Translations under genes and position numbers: made by a program
Assembly (NCBI GenBank): GCA_964522505.1
Contig: CAZFWJ010000016.1
Span: 1 to 62,202, forward strand
From: GYS-P2D sp964522505
GTDB lineage: Bacteria; Bacteroidota; Bacteroidia; Chitinophagales; Saprospiraceae
DNA length: 62,202 bases
Direction of reading: 5' to 3'
Shown here: positions 46,751-55,472 of the stretch, piece after piece
Position numbering within the stretch: position 1 is the first letter of the stretch
Layout of the letters: each line of letters starts with the position of its first letter
Notes under the pieces: model-generated
The model's database searches: none
Told to the model about the DNA's origin: nothing
The model's input: only the letters and a program-made list of their open reading frames with translations

Positions 46751-47995
46751 ATGACAAATCATCATAACGTTCTTGCTAAGTGTATTTACACTGCAGTTTT
46801 TGTTTTTGCGAGTTGCACTTTTCTGTATCCACAGATGACTAAAGGTGAAGTAGATAGTTTGGTTAATATTAGAATTGATTCTCTCCTTAACAAAGAAAAA
46901 GGAATTAAGTATTTTGAATTTGTTGGTGGTGGAGATCTTAACGGTATTTCGTCAGAGGACCAAAGTCTGCAGGCTGGTAATATTTCATTTGGTATTCATA
47001 TGCTCAGAGAGTTTGAGCCCGGAACGACAACTTTCTTGCAAGATTTGGAGGTAGATTTTGCCATGAACGTAGCGAGTTCACTTGACTCTATAAATGGTGC
47101 TGGCCTCAGAGACCCAATATTTGGAAGTTATATACTCCAACCTTTGAATAGTGAATTTTCGGCACGTCTTGATTTGACATCATTATTCAGAAATCAAGTA
47201 AATCGTGGCGGAAAAGTATCACGGGCCGCCGCCGCCAAAGAAAAGGGAATGCTGGAAATTCTTAATGAACCAAAGGAAGATAGAGATTCTACTATTATTC
47301 TTGACAACGAGATTCTAGTTGGTTTAGGGCTCCAACGTGAAACAAAACTTTCAGAATTAAGCGAGATAGAATTAGAATTGTACAAATTAGAGCTTGAGAA
47401 ACAAATATACAGTTTAACCCATTCAGCGCGAACAGACTTCCAAAGAAACGAGGCTGACAAAAGATACACCTTGTTTAACCGCCTTATCGAAGGGGCATAC
47501 CTTAACCTATATGCAGATAAGACATTATGGACGGTGCCTAATACGAGTGCTCAAACTGCATTTACTTATCAAGCAAATTTTGGATTTTTTCATGAGCTCC
47601 TACCCAATGTCACTGCCCGTAACGAACGCATCAGCATAAGACTTGGCTTGGGTTATTCATATCGAGCTGTTACGGGTGATATATCACAACCAATAATTAC
47701 AGAAGACCGCATAGATATAGCTGAAAGTGAAAGAACAAATCTTGAGCGAATAGGAAATTTAACAAACTTTATCGGGGGGGACCGCAAGAGATTTCACGGT
47801 ATAGACGCCTCACTCATATTTGTATTAGATCGATTGAAAGTTGAAGCTAAACTGCCATTTATTTTCGCCAATAGAAATCGACAGATACCAGGACTCACGA
47901 ATAGTCAATTTGTGTGGTCGATTAGATTCGTAGGTGGCATAGACTTTTTTGCCGATCGTAACAGGTCGAGCATATCTACTACTCCAAAAACATAA
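46751..47995 (+). CDS. Exported protein of unknown function, possible outer-membrane barrel
   Basis: The protein has 414 residues. A signal peptide-like start (MTNHHNVLAKCIYTAVFVFASC) ends near FLYPQ. A short helical section (about 165-245) rich in Glu, Leu and Lys divides two beta-rich regions. The later part has alternating strands such as LGLGYSYRAVT and IRFVGGIDFF near the end, as in barrel proteins. No known family motif is seen. Its stop is 2 bases before the start of the patatin-like gene, so the two products are certainly co-translated and probably cooperate. The C-terminus (SSISTTPKT) is not a classical barrel end, so topology is uncertain. Confidence 0.75.
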   Translation: MTNHHNVLAKCIYTAVFVFASCTFLYPQMTKGEVDSLVNIRIDSLLNKEKGIKYFEFVGGGDLNGISSEDQSLQAGNISFGIHMLREFEPGTTTFLQDLEVDFAMNVASSLDSINGAGLRDPIFGSYILQPLNSEFSARLDLTSLFRNQVNRGGKVSRAAAAKEKGMLEILNEPKEDRDSTIILDNEILVGLGLQRETKLSELSEIELELYKLELEKQIYSLTHSARTDFQRNEADKRYTLFNRLIEGAYLNLYADKTLWTVPNTSAQTAFTYQANFGFFHELLPNVTARNERISIRLGLGYSYRAVTGDISQPIITEDRIDIAESERTNLERIGNLTNFIGGDRKRFHGIDASLIFVLDRLKVEAKLPFIFANRNRQIPGLTNSQFVWSIRFVGGIDFFADRNRSSISTTPKT

Positions 47996-47997
47996 GA

Positions 47998-50900
47998 ATG
48001 GAAATCTTGAAGAAAAAAATAAATCATAGGTTTCCTGCTATATTCAGCCTATTCATGGCATTAAGTGCAGCCATGATATGGACCGCCACTAAGTTTAAAG
48101 GAGTCTCACTTTTAGACTCCCCTCAAAGTATTGATCTCGACCAAATTGAGGATGTATATAAGGGTATAATCACTGTAGACGAATGTTCATTATTCTGGTA
48201 TAGAACGTTCTTTATCGTAGATCTATTCTGGCCTATCTTTCTTCTGACATTGGTTTGTCTTCTGATGTTTAAAATTATAGAAATATGTAAAAGCTCTTCG
48301 GCAATTATCAATGAACACTTAATTATGAAGATTTGGCTGATATCAGCAACAATTGCATACTCTTTAGACTTTACAGAAAATATTACATACTTATTTTATC
48401 CTGCGTTCGTGTCTAAAATAGTCGTTGGGGCTAAATTATTTGCGTATGCTTTAGTGATGCTATTTCCTTTTGTTGTCTTTGAGTTTCATGTCAGAGATGG
48501 CATCTTGCTGAGAGGAAAGCAATTTCTTAGGTCGTCTTACCTGAGTCTCATAGTTATTGGCGTAATTGGCTTTTTAATGACCTTACTTGGGCAAGGAGCT
48601 ACAATAATGATTCATTTGTTATCTTATCCACTGGCTACCATTTTAGGGTTTGTGCTCATAAATTTTCTTGCCCTATTAATATCTCATTATCCTATATATC
48701 TCTACATCAAAAATGATGAAAGAGGGAGTGGCATGTATTCATACAAGATGGAGAATGATGATGACCGCCCATTGGGTATTATCTATTACGTGCGTAAAAA
48801 GGGAACAAAAAAACTACCTCCCTCACTAAAAGTGGGGTGGGATATGCTTGGCATAGGATTGTTGCTCACGTGGAATACGGCTATGGTTTATACACTAAAA
48901 TCTTCCTTCCTTCCTTCGTTTGACATATGGAGCTATTTTATTTATACCGGTATACTATCAATTGCCTATTATCTCCTTAGAAGAAAGAAAAACGTTGAGC
49001 TAAGAAATGATATATATAGCTTCAAAAATGATGAGGAAAATAAGATTAAAGATCTAACAAAATCTATAAGAAGTCACTTGTGGATTTATAGAGCCTCTTG
49101 GATGTTGTTTATTATTTTCATAGTTGCTTTAATAGCTTTTGTTTGGATGTATCAATGGACTCAATACACGAACATTATAGCAATTTTAGTTTCCATTACG
49201 AATTTAGTCGTATTCATCGAATTAAGGATTAACCGGTCGTTACTTCGATATACGGGTTATAGTAAACTCAACAAAGTCTCTTTCGGCACTGGGGGAGATG
49301 CTGGAGAATTCGATAAGGAGTACTTTAAGAATAAAAATAATCTTACTAGTCGAGGGATAGTTTTTGATGCCTTGTCTAAGATTAGTCATAACCTAACTTA
49401 TTTAAAAACCATTAGAGTAATTGCTGTTATAACGGTTATTTATTTTGGGATAGTTAATGTTTGTTCTATAGTCTTTTACAATTCGATTAATCCCTTTAAT
49501 ATTTTATGCGCTTACATGATCGTAGTTTACAGCGTGATTGTGATCTATATAAAGCACTTAAAGTTTCATTCGGATCAATATGACCACGAAGACAAGACGG
49601 ATCAAATAAAAAGAAATTTTCGAATCTTCAGATTTTACATTCCCATTGGTCTAATAATAAGTTTGGTAATACCATCCATATTGTGGTATAATCGACAATT
49701 AAGAACACTCCCGATAATTCCAGAAGAATCATCTTTATCTATGTCTGAGTACTTAGATGATTTCCGTGAGAGGAATCCCAAAAACTCTCCTATAGTATCC
49801 ATTGCTTCTGATGGAGGAGGGTTAAAGGCTAACCTATGGAACTTACTGGTACTTCAGGACGAGCTTGAGCGCAATCCTGATTTTTTGAATAATGTACTAG
49901 CCTTTTCTGGGGTATCTGGGGGAGCTATTGGCTTGGCAAACTTTCTACCATTAAATTTTGATAATAGTGTTGGCTCTAATAAAGCTGAAATAATAAATGA
50001 TATAGGCAATACAAACGTGTTAGCGATAGACTTTGCTGGTGTTTTTATGCGTGATTGGATTTTGCATAATTACTGGTTTACGCAAAACAGAAGTCGATCC
50101 TATTATGCTATGAGGGCATATCAGAGGGCATTGGGACTGTCTGAATCAATGGATATTGACACTTATAGATCCTACTGGCAACGCCTATACCACCAATCGG
50201 GTGATAGCATTCCAATGTTAGTGATGAATTCAACATCAACTTCCCACGAGCAAGGATATGCGCTAAGTGTGACCCATGGTGAGGAGGAACTTCCTAATAA
50301 TTTGGATATTCTCAGCCATGGGGATGGTAGTTTGTCATATTTCAATGCCGTATCTACAACTAATAGGTTTCCAATTGCGAGTCCTGCGGCACGAATTAAG
50401 AGTAAGGGCTACTTTGTAGACGGGGGATATTTTGAAAACTCTGGCTTGCAAGTAGCAGCTGATATATTCCAAAGGGCTATTAATTTGGATACTTCCTTTC
50501 AACAGAAGAACTACGATCATCAATACTTAGATATCAGAAACGGTCGTAGCGATTGGGCAAGATTGTTTATTGAGAAGTTTGGAATGAGTAGAGACGAATT
50601 ACTTTTTGAGATAAATGAGACTCAGGACAACATCGCTATTCTTCAAGCTTTAGTAAGCCTTGATAAAAAGCCTGAATTACTTAGAGAGGAAGAAAGTCTT
50701 TATGACAATCTTGATAATAACTTTATTGCAATGCCATATCCGTTACGCTTGAACGATATTAGAAATGAACTCAAAGGAGAAATAGAAATTTCAAAAACAC
50801 TTATAGATGCACTTAAGGAGAACAATGAATTGGTTAGAATAGCTCTTGAGAAGAAAGACGCCAGGGACGGTACTGACTACTTTAAGAAGTATGGGACTGT

Positions 50901-51000
50901 CACTCCTCCTTTAGCAAGATTATTGGGTGAGCCGGTCGTGTTTTATCAAAGGGCAATGGTTGAGAGCAGATTCTATTCTCCCTTACCCCAAATAGATTAA
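47998..51000 (+). CDS. Polytopic membrane protein with C-terminal patatin-like phospholipase domain
   Basis: The protein has 1000 residues. The first 570 residues contain about ten to twelve transmembrane helices (for example near 15-31, 72-94, 110-130, 180-200 and 205-230, then near 285-305, 315-330, 370-395, 470-495 and 550-570). The C-terminal 430 residues carry a patatin fold: an oxyanion loop DGGGLKAN near 603, the nucleophile elbow GVSGG with Ser640, and the catalytic Asp808 in VDGGYFENSG. Patatins hydrolyse acyl chains from phospholipids. The unusual feature is the very large membrane part in front. The gene is coupled to the exported protein upstream (2-base gap). It may act on lipids at the inner membrane, or be held inactive until triggered (inference). 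Confidence 0.9.
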   Translation: MEILKKKINHRFPAIFSLFMALSAAMIWTATKFKGVSLLDSPQSIDLDQIEDVYKGIITVDECSLFWYRTFFIVDLFWPIFLLTLVCLLMFKIIEICKSSSAIINEHLIMKIWLISATIAYSLDFTENITYLFYPAFVSKIVVGAKLFAYALVMLFPFVVFEFHVRDGILLRGKQFLRSSYLSLIVIGVIGFLMTLLGQGATIMIHLLSYPLATILGFVLINFLALLISHYPIYLYIKNDERGSGMYSYKMENDDDRPLGIIYYVRKKGTKKLPPSLKVGWDMLGIGLLLTWNTAMVYTLKSSFLPSFDIWSYFIYTGILSIAYYLLRRKKNVELRNDIYSFKNDEENKIKDLTKSIRSHLWIYRASWMLFIIFIVALIAFVWMYQWTQYTNIIAILVSITNLVVFIELRINRSLLRYTGYSKLNKVSFGTGGDAGEFDKEYFKNKNNLTSRGIVFDALSKISHNLTYLKTIRVIAVITVIYFGIVNVCSIVFYNSINPFNILCAYMIVVYSVIVIYIKHLKFHSDQYDHEDKTDQIKRNFRIFRFYIPIGLIISLVIPSILWYNRQLRTLPIIPEESSLSMSEYLDDFRERNPKNSPIVSIASDGGGLKANLWNLLVLQDELERNPDFLNNVLAFSGVSGGAIGLANFLPLNFDNSVGSNKAEIINDIGNTNVLAIDFAGVFMRDWILHNYWFTQNRSRSYYAMRAYQRALGLSESMDIDTYRSYWQRLYHQSGDSIPMLVMNSTSTSHEQGYALSVTHGEEELPNNLDILSHGDGSLSYFNAVSTTNRFPIASPAARIKSKGYFVDGGYFENSGLQVAADIFQRAINLDTSFQQKNYDHQYLDIRNGRSDWARLFIEKFGMSRDELLFEINETQDNIAILQALVSLDKKPELLREEESLYDNLDNNFIAMPYPLRLNDIRNELKGEIEISKTLIDALKENNELVRIALEKKDARDGTDYFKKYGTVTPPLARLLGEPVVFYQRAMVESRFYSPLPQID

Positions 51001-51008
51001 TTATATCA

Positions 51009-51947
51009 CTATTGAACAGTAGCCTTCAAAAATCCCACCGCATCCTCCGCCGTCTTCACTGGTATTTCCTCCATTGGAACATGTCCCACTCCCTCATACA
51101 TAATCAACTCTGAATCTAATATGTCAGCATCAAATCTGTGAGCATCTTCAGGATTGACCCAAGTGTCTTCTGCTCCCCACATAATCAGTGTTGGACAGGA
51201 TATCTCCGATATTCGATTGGAGATATCGGTATGATCAGTATGCACTCTATCGATGAAGGCCTGACGATTACCTTCTCTTAGGGCCATATCGTAGTACCGA
51301 TCTATTAACTCATTAGTGATCTTAGATTGATCGGTATAAACTTGTTGTAGATTCTTAGCGATGAGTGATTTAGGCGTAATCATCTTCATAAGTGGTCTTA
51401 AGATCGGATTAGTTGCTATTTTGAAGGCGAGTGCATCTGAGTCTTCATCCGAAGGATAGCCAGCAGCATCGAGTAAGATGAGCTTCTCGACTTTATCGGG
51501 ATGTGCAACTGTGTAGGCCCAAGCAATGTACCCCCCAAGAGAATTGCCAGCTATTGCGAAGCTATCCACACCTAATTGCTCGACATAATGGTCTACAAAA
51601 GAGACATAACTCTCAATCGTGTAGTCTGCATCGGGATCTGGTCCTGTTAAGCCAAAAGCCGGGAGATCCATGCGATATACCTCGAAGTGATCGTCTAAGC
51701 GTTCTGCCCAACCATCCCAAGTATGGAGTGACGCACCCGTTCCGTGTAATAGAACTATAGCATCTCCATTGCCTTCTCTTTTATGATGTACTTCCATGCC
51801 ATCTACGATAAGCCACTCAGATTCTTCATCGGTATATAGAGGTTTGAGTTCATCCAGTGATTTATCTGGGGTGCGTAGTACAAGTAGAATGATAACTCCT
51901 AGAAGGAAGAGCGACAGCAGTGTTCTTAAGATCCATTTCATATGCAA
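51009..51947 (-). CDS. Membrane-anchored alpha/beta-hydrolase
   Basis: The protein has 312 residues (an ATG 2 codons in is an equally good start). It opens with a hydrophobic anchor (MKWILRTLLSLFLLGVIILLVL). The hydrolase core follows: the oxyanion HGTG segment near residue 68, the nucleophile elbow AGNSLGG (Ser near 138), the acid Asp in GAEDTWVNP near 256 and the catalytic His in GVGHVPMEE near 290. This complete triad marks an active esterase or C-C hydrolase of the HGGxW/HGTG type. No neighbour indicates a substrate. Its stop lies 9 bases from that of the convergent patatin gene. Confidence 0.93.
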   Translation of the reverse strand: MHMKWILRTLLSLFLLGVIILLVLRTPDKSLDELKPLYTDEESEWLIVDGMEVHHKREGNGDAIVLLHGTGASLHTWDGWAERLDDHFEVYRMDLPAFGLTGPDPDADYTIESYVSFVDHYVEQLGVDSFAIAGNSLGGYIAWAYTVAHPDKVEKLILLDAAGYPSDEDSDALAFKIATNPILRPLMKMITPKSLIAKNLQQVYTDQSKITNELIDRYYDMALREGNRQAFIDRVHTDHTDISNRISEISCPTLIMWGAEDTWVNPEDAHRFDADILDSELIMYEGVGHVPMEEIPVKTAEDAVGFLKATVQ

Positions 51948-51981
51948 GAATTGTCTTTAATACTAAGAGAAACATAGGTTG

Positions 51982-52157
51982 ATGCAGAGAGAGATCCTCG
52001 ATCTATTATCACGGGAATATACAGCTAAGGCGATCGGATCATCTCTATTCATCAGCCACCATACAGTTGTCTCCCGTTGCATCAGACTAAAGAAAAATTA
52101 AAGGCTAAAAACTGTACTTATCTCATTGCTATTGTACTGAGAGTAGGAATTATCTAA
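51982..52157 (+). pseudogene. Relic of a LuxR/GerE helix-turn-helix domain (frameshifted)
   Basis: From 51982 one frame reads MQREILDLLSREYTAKAIGS and continues with SLFISHHTVVSRC before a stop at 52101. After a one-base shift in the A-rich stretch near 52090, the second frame continues the family pattern as EKLKAKNCTYLIAIVLRVGII and stops at 52157. Together they reproduce a full LuxR-type DNA-binding domain ending, compared with the intact example at 42264-42905. No receiver domain precedes it, because the alpha/beta-hydrolase gene starts just upstream on the other strand. It is best read as the end of a lost regulator gene. Confidence 0.75.
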
Positions 52158-52244
52158 TAGAATAAAATTGATTATATGAATTATCGGAATACTTTTTCTG
52201 TTGTCATGTTTTTTCATGGCATTGTATTGCTCTATTTTCTTTTT

Positions 52245-52634
52245 CTATACCTTAACAAGCCTTAATCCAGATAATAGATCAAAATGTTTGTCCAGTGTCA
52301 AGAGACGAGAACCATGTTCCATTGTTAGAGCAGCAATCCATATATCATTAGTAGGAATTGGTTTTCCTATTTTTCTTAAGTGTGTGGTGATATCAGAATA
52401 AATGTCAATTGTTTCAGCAGTGGAATGTAAGATTTGGATACTATTTTTTTGGATAAAGGATTCCAATCGTCGGTTATTCTCTTTAAACCGATTGCCATTT
52501 TTGAAACCTGACTGCAATTCAGCAACAACTATAAAAGGCAATAGTATCTCAGTTGCACTTGAAAGAATCTCAAGAATCAGTTGATTTTGATTACTTATTG
52601 CTCTAAAAATATTGGTATCAAGGCTAAGTTTCAT
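52245..52634 (-). CDS. vapC: PIN-domain toxin, VapC-like
   Basis: The start at 52632-52634 (MKLSLDTN) overlaps the antitoxin stop by 11 bases, giving 129 residues. The PIN-domain acidic residues are visible: LSLDTNIF near residue 5, ELQSGF near 41, and TNDIWIAA and LTLDKHF near 98 and 115. VapC toxins are Mg-dependent ribonucleases that often cleave tRNA or rRNA loops. The gene is immediately downstream of its small partner and should be co-expressed with it. Only the family assignment is firm; the RNA target is unknown. Confidence 0.92.
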   Translation of the reverse strand: MKLSLDTNIFRAISNQNQLILEILSSATEILLPFIVVAELQSGFKNGNRFKENNRRLESFIQKNSIQILHSTAETIDIYSDITTHLRKIGKPIPTNDIWIAALTMEHGSRLLTLDKHFDLLSGLRLVKV

Positions 52635-52884
52635 CTGCAAGGGAATTAAGACTTATCTCATCAAAGAAAGAAATATGCTCCTCTATGTTGTCCCATTCTT
52701 GATCTGAGTACATACCAAAAAGATCACTGAAATCTCTTCTAAGTAAGTTATCGTTCGCAATACCAAAATTGGACCGTAAAATTCCTTTTACAAGTTTATT
52801 CATGCTTAGATTTTTCTCTTTTGCTTTCTGGAGAATTAACTGGTAGAGTTTGTCATCAATTTTGTGAAGCGTGAATGATTTCAT
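52624..52884 (-). CDS. vapB: VapB-like antitoxin (ribbon-helix-helix type)
   Basis: The 86-residue protein begins with a short strand and two helices (MKSFTLHKIDDKLYQLILQK, then NLSMNKLVKGIL), typical of a ribbon-helix-helix DNA-binding dimer. The acidic C-terminus (DEISLNSLADET) would wrap the toxin. Its stop overlaps the toxin start. Upstream is a repeat-rich operator (52896-52934), as expected for conditional autoregulation. Confidence 0.82.
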   Translation of the reverse strand: MKSFTLHKIDDKLYQLILQKAKEKNLSMNKLVKGILRSNFGIANDNLLRRDFSDLFGMYSDQEWDNIEEHISFFDEISLNSLADET

Positions 52885-52895
52885 GGTTTATTTTA

Positions 52896-52934
52896 ATGGT
52901 TCAAATATAACCAAAATATGGTTCATGATTGAAC
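52896..52934. promoter_or_regulatory. Probable autoregulatory operator of the VapBC pair
   Basis: The octamer ATGGTTCA occurs at 52896-52903 and 52918-52925, exactly 22 bases (two helical turns) apart. Two inverted repeats overlap it: TGGTT-N7-AACCA (52897-52913) and GTTCA-TGAT-TGAAC (52921-52934). All lie within 50 bases upstream of the antitoxin start. Confidence 0.6.
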
Positions 52935-52996
52935 GGGTAATTTATCAATCAAGAATTCTGAATTTTTTCGAGATGTTATTTTCTATAATCGTGAGA

Positions 52997-54154
52997 TCAC
53001 TCCAATCGCTTGATCACCTCTTCCAAAAACGCATGAATAGATATAGCTTCGATTTGCTCCGATAGCGGATAGCGATCTGAGCTGTGGGTGATGATATAGT
53101 TTCGTTTAGTACCGACATCTCGGATAGCGATGTTCATGCCTTTAGATATTTTAGGGGCATTGGTGAGCTTGATCTCACAGGATATATAGGGTTCATCAGA
53201 CCTTGTGATGAGGAGATCTATCTCGGCACCTTGATGAGTGCGATAAAATGATAATCCATATGGCGGCTTAATGATCGCCCGAACCTGATTGATCACATAG
53301 GTCTCCCAAGAAAAGCCAGCTTCTGGATGACCGAGTAGTACGTCGAGTGATGATATACCGAGGAAGCTATGGAGCACACCAGTGTCATTGAGATAGTATT
53401 TTGGAGATTTGACAAGCCGCTTCTTAAGATTGCGATAGTAAGGCGTCAACTCATGTACGAGAAATGTATTGATGAACATATCATAATAATCCCTGACTGT
53501 AGTATTGGATACTTGGAGAGATCGACTCATGTGATTATAGTTGCTCAGCTTAGCATTGAGATGAGCTGCCATGGTCCAAAACTTATGGTGAAAGCTCGGA
53601 TTGTTAGGTAGACCAAGCATCATGAGGTCTTTTTCTACATAGGATCGGACGAAATTCTGTAACCATCGCTGACTGCTCTTATGGGACTTAGCAAGATAGG
53701 AGAGTGGAAACCCACCTCTAAGCCAATGGAGGTTATAATTGTCCTCTTGTATCTCGGATAGGGATAGTGGATGTAAGTCTATATAAGCGATCCTGCCTGC
53801 TAATGATTCTGCAGAGTGGCGCATCAGAGTCGGAGAAGCAGACCCTAAAAGCAGAAACCTCCCTGGTCGTCTATCCTGATCTATAAGTGCTCGCAGTATG
53901 GCGAATATCTCTTGCTGTATCTGTATTTCATCGAGGATAATCAGGTGATCGCTATAGCTATTGAAGAATAAGGTAGGATTGACCAGTTTAGCTCTATCAT
54001 CAGGGAGTTCGAGATCGAGATATATTGATTTGCGATTTTCTGACGCATACTTAGCCAAGGTAGTCTTGCCGACCTGCCGCGGTCCTAATATACCGACTGC
54101 TGGATATTCGTCTAATACTTCAAAGAGTTCTGCAGTTTGATCTCTAATTATCAT
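52997..54154 (-). CDS. AAA+ ATPase with C-terminal DUF4143 domain
   Basis: The 385-residue protein has a Walker A motif GPRQVGKTT near residue 26, a Walker B-like LIILDEIQ near 72, a sensor-like LLLGSASP near 100 and a SLAGRIAYIDLHPLSLSEI segment near 118. The second half is the DUF4143 winged-helix/nuclease-like domain with YLNDTGVLHSFLG near 250 and GAEIDLLI near 307 (a PD-(D/E)XK-like pattern with EID, then CEIKLT). Such proteins are widespread in accessory regions, often in gene families with rapid turnover, and their function is poorly known. The gene is preceded by the paired three-word repeat units and lies beside a toxin-antitoxin pair. Confidence 0.92.
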   Translation of the reverse strand: MIIRDQTAELFEVLDEYPAVGILGPRQVGKTTLAKYASENRKSIYLDLELPDDRAKLVNPTLFFNSYSDHLIILDEIQIQQEIFAILRALIDQDRRPGRFLLLGSASPTLMRHSAESLAGRIAYIDLHPLSLSEIQEDNYNLHWLRGGFPLSYLAKSHKSSQRWLQNFVRSYVEKDLMMLGLPNNPSFHHKFWTMAAHLNAKLSNYNHMSRSLQVSNTTVRDYYDMFINTFLVHELTPYYRNLKKRLVKSPKYYLNDTGVLHSFLGISSLDVLLGHPEAGFSWETYVINQVRAIIKPPYGLSFYRTHQGAEIDLLITRSDEPYISCEIKLTNAPKISKGMNIAIRDVGTKRNYIITHSSDRYPLSEQIEAISIHAFLEEVIKRLE

Positions 54155-54173
54155 GATTCAAATCTATCTCATT

Positions 54174-54240
54174 ACCATGAAAAATAAAAGTTATGGTTTA
54201 ATATTTCATGGTAAATATCAATTATTAACCATGAAATATA
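54174..54240. repeat. Three-word repeat unit 1 (ACCATGAAA / TTTCATGGT / ACCATGAAA)
   Basis: The words ACCATGAAA (54174), TTTCATGGT (54204) and ACCATGAAATAT (54228) alternate in orientation at offsets 0, 30 and 54. The unit begins 20 bases upstream of the DUF4143 ATPase start. It is repeated almost unchanged at 54366. Confidence 0.85.
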
Positions 54241-54365
54241 GAAATTTGTGTTAATGACATATAGTTTGTTATTGGAATGCTTAACCCGAATCTATAAGTA
54301 AAAGCCATAAGCATATGATAATCAATAATATATACATACACATACAATTCATGTAAGATGTATTT

Positions 54366-54432
54366 ACCATGAAAAATGAAACTTATAGTTTAATATTTCA
54401 TGGTTAAATTGAATAATTCAACCATGAAATAT
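54366..54432. repeat. Three-word repeat unit 2 (ACCATGAAA / TTTCATGGT / ACCATGAAA)
   Basis: This is the second copy of the unit at 54174, in the same orientation and 192 bases away, with offsets 0, 30 and 55. The remaining 126 bases between the units are AT-rich and show no gene. Together the units fill most of the 319-base gap between the ATPase and the YpdA-type reductase gene. Confidence 0.85.
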
Positions 54433-54473
54433 TAAATAAAAGAACCTCCATTGACCCTATAATTCGTCGATCT

Positions 54474-55436
54474 CTACGATTCACTAAGAATACTCTCTAC
54501 AATCCGCTCTCCATGATCCCGGGTATTCTCAATGAAGAGCTCACTGGTTTTTCTGCCTGCATTGACAACTCCCGCAACATATAAACCTGGTCGGGAGGTC
54601 TCAAGAGTATCTGTATTAAAGTCAGGTTTCTCATATTCTCCCGAGGTGGGAACCATCAATAGATTGAGTAGGGAGTAATTTGGTTGATAACCCGTCATAG
54701 CAAGTACGAAGTCATTATCGATGCTCCAGGTTTTCTCTTTATTCTTCAATGTGGCGCTATATGGAGTGATTTCGATGACTTTTGTCTCAAAGTGTGCTGT
54801 GATAGATCCTTCCTTAATTCTATTCTCGATGTTTGGTTTGATCCAATATTTCACTCTGGGGTATATTTCGTGAGACCTGATGGCCATAGTAACTTCCGCA
54901 GCACCCTTCTGCCAACACTCCAGCGCAACATCGCACGCACTGTTGGCAGCTCCAATGACTAGGACCTTCTGATCTACGTATGGATGAACCTCATCATAGT
55001 AATGCTTGACCTTAGGGAGGTCTTCACCTGGAATGTTGAGTAACCTAGGTGTATCGTAAAATCCCGTAGTAACAGCTACATTTTTAGTTTGATAGCTATT
55101 CTTAGCGGTCTTGAGTTCATAACCAAGCTCTGATTCGGTAAGCCTTTCGGCAGGCTCATAGTATCGGATGTTGAGTTTATAACTTTCTACTATGCGCCGA
55201 TAATACTCCATTGCTTCCCGTCGAGTCGGTTTCTCCGTATGAGAAATGAAAGGAATGTCTGCTATCTCGAGATTCTTAGAGGTACTGAAGAACGTCATGT
55301 TAGCCGGGAAATGATACAGCGAATTGACTAAGACTCCCTTCTCAATGACTATATATTTTAGACCTGCCTTTTGGGCAGCTACTGCTACATTGATACCTGT
55401 AGGCCCGCCTCCTACAATGACCAGATCATATAACAT
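54474..55436 (-). CDS. ypdA: YpdA-family putative bacillithiol disulfide reductase
   Basis: The protein has 320 residues. It has an FAD-binding VIVGGGPTGIN near residue 8, a YHFPANMTFFSTS segment near 41 and a second dinucleotide fold VLVIGAANSACDVA near 153. The family-type ending is TSRPGLYVAGVVNAG near 285. There is no CxxC redox pair, which is characteristic of YpdA. Such enzymes reduce bacillithiol disulfide with NADPH in the cytoplasm. A matching bacilliredoxin-like gene (38464-38856) lies in this window. It stands alone: 36 bases separate its start from the downstream end of the T9SS protein gene on the same strand. Confidence 0.9.
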   Translation of the reverse strand: MLYDLVIVGGGPTGINVAVAAQKAGLKYIVIEKGVLVNSLYHFPANMTFFSTSKNLEIADIPFISHTEKPTRREAMEYYRRIVESYKLNIRYYEPAERLTESELGYELKTAKNSYQTKNVAVTTGFYDTPRLLNIPGEDLPKVKHYYDEVHPYVDQKVLVIGAANSACDVALECWQKGAAEVTMAIRSHEIYPRVKYWIKPNIENRIKEGSITAHFETKVIEITPYSATLKNKEKTWSIDNDFVLAMTGYQPNYSLLNLLMVPTSGEYEKPDFNTDTLETSRPGLYVAGVVNAGRKTSELFIENTRDHGERIVESILSES

Positions 55437-55472
55437 AGAGGTTATCCTTAAGAGCTCTTGGTTCGAACCAGC

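Noticed and set aside
46751..54154. Interpretation of the patatin, VapBC and DUF4143 genes as one defence island
   Set aside because: No restriction, CBASS cyclase, retron or Abi partner is present, and the genes lie in separate units; evidence is insufficient.
54174..54432. Spaced repeats considered as a CRISPR array
   Set aside because: Only two units with inverted internal words and no regular spacer series; no cas genes nearby.
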